From Pomphorhynchus laevis (lineage: Eukaryota > Acanthocephala > Palaeacanthocephala > Echinorhynchida > Pomphorhynchidae), in contig WNNJ02003664.1 in NCBI GenBank assembly GCA_012934845.2, forward strand, positions 1 to 64,000: a stretch of DNA of 64,000 nucleotides, written 5' to 3'. This document shows positions 13,801 to 25,800 of the stretch, in pieces. The position numbers and the translations under genes were made by a program. Position 1 is the first letter of the stretch, and every line of letters starts with the position of its first letter. The notes beneath the pieces were generated by a model that worked only from the letters and a program-made list of their open reading frames with translations, searched no databases and was not told the origin of the DNA.

Positions 13801-16800
13801 GAAGGTTGTAAAAAAGCATGCAGGTTTATACTTTCCTGTTTGTGTTAATTACAAAATTGTAATTTAAAATTGAAATTCTTTCTTATTAAAATTATGATAA
13901 AGAAAAACTTGTCATAAGAATAAAAGTCATACAGACTTTTTTAAACAATTGTATCCGATGTAAATTACTTTTTATGACTCTTTTAAAATTCATACAGAGT
14001 ATGAATTTTAAATCACGTATTATAAGATAAAACATATATATGATATTTTCAATACGCTTTATTATATAAATATAAGCAAATGTCATGTAACTGGCTACGA
14101 AAATCTGTTTCGTTTATGGAAAAAACAGTGTTTATGCAACATTTTAAAAATATTATAAAAATATAAAATTATCTATAAAAATAAAAATATATATTTATAT
14201 AATAAATAAGCTCGAAAATATTAATCGAGAAGATAAATTGAATGAGAAAATTATTAAAAAACGTTTTCTGAATCAGATAAGAAATTGTAACTAACGATAC
14301 TGCAACAAAGGCAATCAATTTGCACAGTAAACATATTTGTTAAGTTTTTTTAGTTTTGAATCAATTTGTTATTATTTCAAATTATATATATTAAATAATA
14401 TATTGTAAAAGATATAAACAACGCAAAATCTCTTGTAAAATAATCATTAAAGACTACCTTTTCGTTAGCAGCAATATGTTTAAATATTTCTTCAACTGTC
14501 CACAAAGGCAGATCGCATTTTCGGTAATCACCGAAATATCCAGCTCGACGGGATTCGTCAGCTAAAAAATAAACTCATAAAAATTTAAAATCAGGTCAGA
14601 TAACTGAGTCTACGTATTTTATACTATATTTTAATTAAAAAGAAAAATAAATATAAATTAGATATAATTATATAAGATTTTATATAATGTCTATTTATAT
14701 AAAAATTGTATATGCGTAAAGCCCTCTTCAGATGATATGAATTCGTTGTCGATTGATAAATCTGAAGGATTGTCGTAAAGATTGTGAATGACAGTGGAAA
14801 ACAAAGGGTACAGATGATAAATGTTCATAAGGGCTGCTTTTCTATTGATCCTATTAAACGCATTGTCCGAATCGATAGTCAGAAGAACTGAGTTGGGATA
14901 CTCAATGAATTTATCACGAACTGCGCGTGTTACAATTCAACTCCGCATCGTTGACCTGCACACATCTGTAATCGTCCGCAAACTTGTTGGACATCATCAG
15001 AAACGAGAGACAGTATCACATTGAACATGATTCAACTGCTAACGTCGCCAATACCTATTGGTATTATCCCCGACTTTTTCGTTAATGCGATTAAACGACT
15101 GGATGCTAGAACATTGAGTGTACCAGCCGATATGAATTTCGTTGCTAGCGATTTGAAGAATACTGCAATCGCATTTGCCAGTTCAATCGATTCCCTCTCG
15201 AACTTTGTGAACATAAAATGTAGCGCTGGCCAATAGGGGCCAGCGCTACCTTTTACTCTCTTCGCAATCCGTATAATGAGCTTGCTGTCTATAGAATCAA
15301 AGACCACAGGGTGGAAGTTAGGCACTGTGAGAGGCAAAGTCCAGACAATAGCAGCTTTGTCGAGCGAAGCAGCGGTAGGGTGTTTGTCATACCGACAAAT
15401 ACCCTATAGATTTTGAAAAACAGATTTTTCTAAATCAAGACGGCTGATATTTATGACAGCAACATCGGACGGGGATGACGACCTCCTTTCGCTGTCTGTC
15501 TGTCAAAAGCTAACAGACCCGAGTGGAGAGTGGCGCATGGGATTTGGAGGTGCCTGGAATTGACCCCAGGAGTTTAGGATATCTGTGACAGATAAGTCCC
15601 TGCTCCTGAAGTCACACCAAGGCGGGATTGGTTGGGGAGATTGAGTGGCTTCATAATTATGTAGGGATAGTGACTCCTCCAAAACTTTGTCAAGGCCCAT
15701 GCTACCGATCCAACCCAAAGCTCTATCCTTCCAGCAGAAAAACTTTTCCTTCTTGAACTTGGTTTGTTTGTTCTTCTATCTTCCGGTCCCTATATCCTTT
15801 GATGATCCAACATCGCTACTGTAAGGAAACAGGTCTCCGATAATCTCTTCCTCCTTTTCGTCCATTGTCCAATCTACCGTTGGAGTCATCGGAGTGATTT
15901 TGCATGTTCTGCTATCTCCCGTTCCCAATACCCGTTGATGATCCAGCATCGTTGCTGTAAGGAAACAGGCCTCCGTAACTCTCTTCCATTTTTTCGTCCA
16001 TTGTTTACTCCGCCGTTGTAAATGGCGGAGTAAACTACGCCCACGATTTATTTTATTTAAATAACATAATTAAATATTTCGACAGTTCAAAGTATTCTGT
16101 ATACAAACACTTGATTAACATTTTGAAAAAATGGCATAAAATTAATAATGTCGTTTAGTTTTTGACTTCAAAAAGAGTTTTACTTTTGGAAAAACTACTC
16201 AACTAAAACTGGGTTTGTAATAGTGGACATGTAACAATGATCATAGCGACGACTACCTAGACTTATTAAAGGTTGATTTTGTTTATCATAAAAATACATT
16301 TTGAATGCTAAGATTAACTTTCTGATTTGATGAACTGCAACTCTATGAAAATTTAAAGTACAGAGCCAAATATTAACAAAATCCACAATAAAAAATAGAA
16401 ATATATAAAAGCACAATCAACAAGTAAAAATAAAACAGCGGTCTACAGTAAGATTGAGAGAGATTTAATTTAGAATTTATAAAAACTATTTTTAAACAAT
16501 ATTTTCACACAAAATTACCACATTTCTATACATTAAAGTAGAAATACGTTCTAATTAACAAAATCATCAATAAATATAAAAATAAATTAAATAAAATTTA
16601 TTTTAAAAATATTAATTTATATTAATTTTATAAATTAAAATTAATAATTTAAATTTCCATTCAAATTAATTTACATAAAAATTTTAGTGGACAAAATAAA
16701 ACTTTTATTAATTTTAAAATAAAAAGATAATTTAAATCAGTACAGTTCATAAAATATAATTTTTATCGTCAATAATCGTAAAGTTTCTAGAAATTAAGTT

Positions 16801-19800
16801 TTAGAAATTAAATTCTATATTAAACGCACATTATATTTGATTTAATATTATTTTATATTTAATATAAAATAATATATCTTCTCTCTTATTCTCAAGACTT
16901 GATTACTGTCTTAGTCTATATTCCAACTCACCTAAATCCACTCTTATTCCCTTACAACGCATTGTCAACGCAGCCGTCCGAATTCTCCTCCGTCTTCGTC
17001 GTTTTGATCATACATCCCACCATATTATTTCTCTCGATTGGCCTACCATTTATTCACGTGTTCAAATTTGTCTTCTTCTCATTGCTTTCCGCCTTGTAAC
17101 TTTTCACACTCCATTTCTTAACCTTCCTTTTCTCGACAATTCTCGTCCTGATTACACTTCTTTGCGTTCCCTAACCTTCTTTTACAGGTCCCAAACTACC
17201 AAACTACTATCTCTTTTGGCTTCCTCTCTTTCGTTGTGGATGCTCCTCTATCATGGAATCATCACCCCATTCAATTCGTCTTCTCATTGCTTTCCGCATT
17301 GTAACTTTTCATACCCCTTCCTTTCTCAGCCTTACTTTTCATAATTCTCGTCATGTTTACTGTTCCTTGAATTGCCGTAATGCCCTTATTTTACTTGTCC
17401 CAAACTACTCTACCTCCTTTGGCCTGTGCTCCTTCCTTGTGGCTGCTCCTCTCTCATGGAATCATATGCCCATTCAATTATTTATAATATATAATAACAA
17501 TATGTGCAATATAATTTACACATACAATGGATAAGATTAATAAAAGGTGTAGTCTTTCTTCCGGAGCTCAAACGGTAAATATACAAATTAACACAAATTA
17601 CACAATTTGCAGACATTACACAAACAACAGATAAGATCAATAAAAAGGGCAGTCATTCTTCTGAAGCTCAACAGTAAATATACAAGGTAACACAAAATTG
17701 TAAAATTTGCAAACATTACACAAACAACAGATAAGATTAAAAAAGTGCAGTCATTCTTCTGGAGCTCAAACAGTAAATATACAAAGTAACACAAATTACA
17801 CAATTTGCATACATTACACATACAACAGATAAGATTAAAAAAGGGCAGTCATTCTTCCTGAGCTCAAACAGTAAATATACAAGGTAACACAAAATTGTAA
17901 AATTTGCAAACATTACACAAACAACAGATAAGATTAAAAAAGTGCAGTCATTCTTCTGGAGCTCAAACAGTAAATATACAAAGTAACACAAATTACACAA
18001 TTTGCATACATTACACATACAACAGATAAGATTAAAAAAGGGCAGTCATTCTTCCTGAGCTCAAACAGTAAATATACAAGGTAACACAAAATTGTAAAAT
18101 TTGCAAACATTACACAAACAACAGATAAGATTAAAAAAGTGCAGTCATTCTTCTGGAGCTCAAACAGTAAATATACAAAGTAACACAAATTACACAATTT
18201 GCATACATTACACATACAACAGATAAGATTAAAAAAGTGCAGTCATTCTTCTGGAGCTCAAACAGTAAATATACAAAGTAACACAAATTACACAATTTGC
18301 ATACATTACACATACAACAGATAAGATTAAAAAAGTGCAGTCATTCTTCTGGAGCTCAAACAGTAAATATACAAATTAACACAAATTACACAATTTGCAT
18401 ACATTACACATACAACAGATAGTCAGTTTCTACAACAAAAATATATTAAAATTTAATTTTAGTCTTCTACAATAATGAATTATAAACAGTATAAGTCAAC
18501 AATGCTTCATAATGGATACGACTATTCTAGCTTTATGCATCCATTAGATATTGAACTATATAAAATATTTCACAGAAACAAAACTCCGTCGTCTCTCACT
18601 ATTACAGACTACAGGTCTAAAGGGCAAAATCGTCTGTATTTACTGGAAAATCAAGAACAATTTCCAATGAACAGTTCACTGCATCAACAGAATCAAACTA
18701 CGCACAAACTAAAATTGCACAAACGTTGTATGTGCAAGTTTTATTCAATAATCAAACAAATTTATGCCTCATTCTTAATAAAACAATATTAATAATAAAG
18801 GAGGTATATATCTTGATATGAGCATTAAATTAACATCAATTAACATCAATTACCTCTCATTAACATCAATGAGAGGTAATAGTAGCCCAATTATAGCTGA
18901 CTTGTTTTTAAGCTTTATAGAATATGAATTTGTTCATAACTGTGTAAAAACTAAATCTAAACAATATAAATATATGAAATATATGTTTCGATACATTGAT
19001 GATATATGTGTATTTAATTCTAATAATTTTTATTCAATTAGTGAGCACATTTATCCAGAAAGCCTTATTCTTAACAAAACCAATATTAATGATAAAGAAG
19101 GTGTATATCTAGATATGAACATTAAATTAACATTAACTAAAACTACTATTAATTTATATCGTAAAGATGACATATTTATCTTTATCTTTATAGCCCAATT
19201 ATAGCTGACTTATTTTTAAAGCTTTATAGAATATGAATTTGTTCATAACTGTTTAAAAAATAAATCTAAATTATATAAAGATATGAAACATCTGTTTCGA
19301 TATATTAATGATATATGTGTATTTAAATCCAACAAATTTATCCAGGTAGCCTCATTCTTTAAAAATCCAATATTAATGATAAAGTATATATCTTGATATT
19401 TGCATTAAATTAACATAAATTAAAACTACATTTAATTTATATCGTAAAGATGACATATTTAAATTTACAAGAAACATATTTTTGCATGAGCATTCATGCA
19501 TACCATATAATATAAAATATAATACATTAAATAATGAAATTTTAAGAATTTCAACAATTTGTAAGAAATACTTCATTAGCATTAATTTTACAATATAAAT
19601 ATATGAAATATGTTTCGATACATTGATGATATATGTGTATTTAATTCTAATAATTTTTATTCAATTAGTGAGCACATTTATCCAGAAAGCCTTATTCTTA
19701 ACAAAACCAATATTAATGATAATGGAGGTATATATCTTGATATGAGCATTAAATTAACATTAACTAAAACTACTATTAATTTATATCGTAAAGATGACAT

Positions 19801-22800
19801 ATTTGAATTTACAAGAAACATAAAATAAGATATAGAAAACTAGATATATCCAGTTAAATTGATTTCTAGTATTAACTCGGCAAATACAGTATACTGTAGC
19901 ATATTATATACTTACATATTTCAGGTCCAAAACAACATAACGGCTCTTTGCATTCAGCGTTGCTTCCTGGTTGATAATTTGTTTGAAGATGAATATCTGT
20001 TAAGTGTAGAATTCTTTTTACAGATGGCTGTTTGAAGACAGTTTTATAAGACTAAATTAGGGAAGCAAAATGAATTTGGCAAATAAAATAATTAAAATCT
20101 GTCGTAAAGACTGTAAAAATATAAAATAATGAAGTAATAAACATTTAAAATTAATGGATGCCTAAACATAAGATGTATCGGTGTTAACTTTCATGACAGT
20201 AAAAACAAAATCTAACAGCAGCATTCTGACTGACACATCTTGGATATGTTCGCTTAAAATACATATATAATATGTAAAACATTTTGTTACTAAGCAAAGG
20301 ATAACATGAAATAACTTATTAAGAATTAAATAACTTATGAAATACAGGATATCATACCTGCGATCAAACTTGAACTTAATTTTAATTCGGTGAATTATAA
20401 AATCAAAACATGAAAACATAAGACGATGATTATCAAAAATAATATTTTATTTCATTACTGAATTAAATCATATTGTAACTGTACAATTTAAAAATGATTT
20501 TGTTTATAAATTATAAATTCGAACATTAATTTTAGCATTAATTTAATATTAAATATTAAATATAATTCCAAGGCTATAAATTTCAATAACGACATTGAGT
20601 CCTAATTGCCACAAAATAAATCTCACTCCTAACATCTACCGAAGTGAATTTTGCAGTTATAATTTAGCCTAATTTCATCTAATTAAACAATAATGCCAAG
20701 TTTTTTAAATTGACCATTCCCGTAATTCGTAACAAGAATCAATCTACATAAATCAAAAATTAATTTAACTTGATTACATCTGTGAGCTGAAATTCTTCTG
20801 ATTGTGGCACGACATTATCCTCACAGGTATTGTTCCTATTCTAGATACAGCAGGACGCTACTAATCAGTCTGGGTGGGTCTCATCAGCTGCTGACCCAGA
20901 CCTACATTTCACGTTTCGACCCTTATTTTCTGCTTTCTCCGTACACTGGTGCTGATCGGATTAGAACTCAGGACGTCTGTATCGCGATTCAACGCTACAT
21001 CCACTCAGCTGGCTACTCCAGTGGTGTAGATATACATTTCTGTATATTGCTTTTGTTAGGGGATCGTATTCTAACGATCTATTAGAAACCTACCTAGTTG
21101 TTTGATCCGCTAGCCGGATCACTGATTTTTCATGCTGCCACATGCATTGAATGTTTTTAATTTAACTTGATTACATCTGTGAGCTGAAATTCTTCTGATT
21201 GTGGCACGACATTATCCTCACAGGTATTGTTCCTATTCTTGATACATAAATCAGAAATTAATTAAAACATTAATTTTTAAAAATTAAAATTGATTGAATA
21301 AAGTAATTTTCGAATTAATTTAAAAGTTAAAATTATTGATAAACGCATATCTTTAGTGTATGAAACAATATATCGAATCCACTGTATTCCATCTTATATA
21401 TAATCCATATATGAAATATGTAGATTTTTACTAAAATTTTAGTAATTTATCAAGACATGTTGTTATAAATACTATTTGCAAGCTTACACAGATATTTTAT
21501 AAAATATTAGAGTTGTTAAACGAACTGCGTACCTGATTATGAAGTAATTGTAGAAACGGAGGAATATTTACATCCCATTCAATATCAGTTTGACCGCCAC
21601 ACCCGAACAAATTGTGACATATTTGTCGACTATTTAGATTAGTGGTCAAAATTATTTCGAATAAGTCTTCCTTTATAAATAAAATATATAATTGGTTTCA
21701 ATGAAAGCAATATTATTTGAAAACCAATAAAAAGTCGATAGAGGAATCGCTTTATAATACAACTGAACCAAATAATTATAATATTCCAACTGAATATGCC
21801 ATCGAAGTCTGCAATTTAAAGCTCAATTGTTTCCCGCTAATAGCGTTATATATGTCATTGCGGCTTATTATGTGCGGCTCTAATTCCGATTTTTATGGAA
21901 AAATCGATTTATCGATAAAATTAAAATTCGTACATATGGTAAAATCTTTAATTTCGATGTTTATGTTATCGCAAATTTGAAACAATTTCGCATGAAGGGA
22001 GCCTACAAACAGTTATTTACCACCTTGGCACTCAGGTTAGAGGCGTTCAATATCACTCGTTCAATATCATTCGTAAATTATTTGTTTCATCAACGTTTTG
22101 TAAGCAAAATCAACGTAGGTAGAAAAGCCAAATATGCTAATACAAAACTAGAAGAAGAGAGTCGGTGAAAAACGCTGAGTTCGTAATGAATCTCACTTCG
22201 CTAACCAAAACAGATTTTTTGTTAACAAAGTTAATCAAAATGACTTTGATCGGTTTTCAATGACCAATATATTTTGCTAGAAATTCTAAAAGATATTTAA
22301 AATTTTTTCAAAAAATTATTTATATTTTCATTTTAATGGAAAAGAATAAAGAGTTATAGGAATAATCGCTGTAACTTAAATATTAAAAGAATATATTATC
22401 TTAACACACCAAAATATATTTATCGAAATAAAACAAGTATATTGTAAAAAAGATTTATTTAACGTGGCAAATGAGTGCCAGCGCACGCTTACATGACCAC
22501 AACAAAACAAAAATGTAAATCATGTGTCAAGAAGGCGGGAACGAAGGAGGTGTTTGAATGTGATAAAGGACGGAGCGCGGCGGACGTCGAAAGGGAGTTG
22601 ATTCCAGGCGAGTGAGGCGGCGACGATAAAGGATCGGAGACAATAGTTGTTAGAGTAATTGGGAACGTGGAGTAAAGGGTATGATGGGAACGCAGCGAAT
22701 GCGAGGTGGGGCGAGTGTCGTCTAAGAAAGGAAATTTGATAAACGATTGGGAGCAAACAGCGAGGATACGAAAAGTTACGAGAAGAAGGCAGAGTTTGAT

Positions 22801-25800
22801 GCGAATGTGGATGGTGGGCAAGGAGAGTTGGGCAAGATATGTGGATGTGTGGTGAAAGCGATGGAGACGAAAGAGCACTCGAACGGCGGAGTTAATTATG
22901 CGTTGTAGAGGTAGGATTATGGATTTTGAAGAATTGACGAAAAGGCTGAAGCATTAATCGATTTTAGGGAAAAGAAGCGATGAAAGAAGATACATACAAG
23001 AACGTAAGTCGATAAGGAGGCGAATACGGCGGATGTCACGGAGAATTAAGTTAGACGAGCGGATCTTGTCAAGGACGAAGGGTTAAAGTGTTAGGTGATC
23101 ATCAAAATTGAATCTTAATAAAGTGATATTGTGGTTTATATAAATAATTGATGATGCAAAATATAGGAGGAAGAGATATGTTAGGTTGATGAGGTGGATC
23201 CACATTATTTTGAACATGTCTGAGTTTAGAACGAAACGAAGATGGGAGAGACGTTTGTAGATAGAAGAAAGACAGTTGGAGGCAGAAATGCCGATATCGT
23301 GTATGCGATGTGCGGGTGCATGAGCATAGATGAGGATGTCATCGGAGTATTGCATGACGTTAAAGGAGAAAGGTTTGATAAATGGAGAGAGATCGCCAAG
23401 CAGAAGAGAGAAAAGCAGAGAACCTAGGACTGAACCTTGTAGGACCCCACAAAAAATAGGGATGGGAGGGGAAGATGATGAATTAAAACAGACGCGAAAG
23501 GAACGGTCGCATAGATATGAGGCGAACCATGCAACGGAAGAAGAAGAAAAGCCGTAATTATAATGAAGGCGAGAAAGGAGGACGGCGTGATCGACAATGT
23601 CGAAGGCGGAAGAGAGGTCGAGGAAGATGAGAACACTATATAAAGCCTTGTCTCAAGAAATGAGTAAGTCGTTGTAAACTTTCATGCACGCAATTTCTGT
23701 GGAGTGATTAGAGCGGAAAGCGGATTGGAAAGGATGGTACAGATTGGATGAGGAGAGATAAGCGTTGATCTGTATTAAGATGAGGCGTTCTAAGAGCTTA
23801 GAAAGAGTAGGGAATAGTGAAATAGGGTGATAGCTAGAAGGAAGGGAAGGGTCGAGCGATTATTTCTTTAGAAGGGGACGAACGATTGCGGATTTCCAGT
23901 GTAAAGGGAAAATACGACTAAGGATGGACGACTTAAACAAGGTCGTGAGGAAAGGGAATATCGATGAGCATATGGATTTAAGTATGTGGGTAGACAGGGG
24001 ATCAGCAGTTGAGGTTTTGCTGGGCATGGACAAGAGGGCAGATGACACTTCGGTAGGTGAGACAGGGAGAAGATGAAAGAGTTCCGGAAGGATGAGGTTA
24101 GGCGGAGCAGAGTGGGATAGGATAAAGATCGGTTTGTGAGAGAGCAACGTGGATACTTGGGTCTGGAGAAATGACGAATGATCATGGGCATTGATGTTGC
24201 ACGGCGAAGAGGAGCGTGCAAGGATTGAGTTAAAAGTATGCCATAGAGTCGTAGAGTTGAATGAAGTGATGATTTTATGCTGCGAGAAGGAGTTGCATTT
24301 GCTACGTAGTAGGTGGAGATGAGACCGGCGATAAGCAAGATATGTATCGCGGAAAGACGGAGTGATCGAGCGGAAAAACGTCTGAGAGAGCGGTGATAGA
24401 CTCGAAAAGCATGACGGAGTCGACGCTTTGAAAGTAGGCATTGGATGTCAAACCATGGGATACGATGCAAGCGACGGTGTGGGTGAGGCTTGAAGGGCAA
24501 GAGACGATCGAGATTGGATGTGAGTTCAGAGTCGAAAAGAAATACGACATCGTGAGGAGAGGAATATGTTATTGTGGAATAGGATAGAGACGATTTGAGT
24601 AAGGTAGAGCGGAGAAGGGAGAAGTCAAGATTTCTCCAAGAGCGACGTAGGATTGCAGGTGTGTGAGAAGTGGTGTGGTTGTTGGAGAGATCAAGGGTGA
24701 CGAGAAAGTGATCGGATAGATCAGGATCGCAAATGGACAGTGAGGTGTAGGCAGCAAAATGATCGGGTACAGCGATGATGTCGAGTGTCCCACCAAGGAT
24801 ATGTGTGGGGGCAGTAGAGATGGGTTTGTAGTTATAGTTGGATAGAATGTTGATGAACTGGATTGACTCGGTAGAAGAGAGTCGATCGAGGCGGATGTTG
24901 AAGTCGATAAAAACGATTGAAGGGATTGAGGACAAAGTACAGTGGGACTGAAGGTCAGCGAGTTCGGTAAAAAATAAGGATGTAGGAGCTGATGAACCAG
25001 GACGGTATACAATGGCGAGATCCAGAGTAATTGGGCTAGAAGAACGACAAGTGAGCAGTTCAAAAGAGCAAAAACTGAAAGGGGAGGTGATTTTACGAAT
25101 AGACGCACGGTGACGGGCAAATGCGACAATGCCGCCATGGTTAGAGAATTTAGAAGGGGATTTGCTGAGGGGTGAGCGGATTCGACTTGTGAGCAACCGG
25201 CAGAGAGCAAACGGCGGATGGAGAGGTAATCAGAATCGGAGTTTCAGGATTTGGTGAGGCAGAAGAGATCGATGGAGTGCTTAATGAATAGGTTGAGGAT
25301 GAGATCGGATTTATTGAGAATAGATCTAGTGTTGAGGAGGCCGAGGCGAAAACCGTGTGTGGTGGTGATAGGAACTAGTGGAGATGACACTAGTCATCTA
25401 GTGTCATGTAGGGAAGATGGCGCGCCGTCGAATTTTTGGGCGGATGCGGACAACTTGAAAATTTCCGTCGATGTTTCGGATGAAGAGAGATGTTTCGCCT
25501 TTTTCCTCGCGACGGCGTTTTTCGATGTGGGCAGATGAGAGTTGAGCGATTTCGGAGGGGGTGCGATCGGGGAAAATGCGAGTGGCTGAAGAGGATATGA
25601 GTTTGAACCGTTGGGGGAGGACAGAAGACGCGTGAGAGCAATGCTTGAAAACAATTTTTAGGAGAGGGGGCTGGGAAGGATTAGATTGAGAAGATTTATT
25701 TAGGCGGATGAATGCGACAGGAGAGATGTTGTTGAAAAAGGATGGTTTTTCCGCAGGGACAAGAGACGAGAGGCTGGATCTGAATGCGGAAACATCGTGG

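Noticed and set aside
15021-15236. Plus-strand frame as a gene
   Set aside because: It is the antisense shadow of the minus-strand reverse-transcriptase relic.
17588-18313. A repetitive Cys-rich membrane protein on the minus strand
   Set aside because: The identical overlapping frames follow exactly from the 197-base satellite period; composition, not selection, explains them.
20950-21022. A tRNA gene on the minus strand
   Set aside because: A and B boxes are present, but acceptor and anticodon stems do not pair well and a long unrelated tail follows, which fits a tRNA-derived SINE.
21717-22168. Two adjacent plus-strand reading frames as a host gene
   Set aside because: No domain, no splice support, in the intron of a minus-strand gene, and bordered by LINE sequence.
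23242-23557. Plus-strand Arg/Lys-rich frames
   Set aside because: Antisense of LINE copy A; copy B shows the same antisense frame at 34243-34434.
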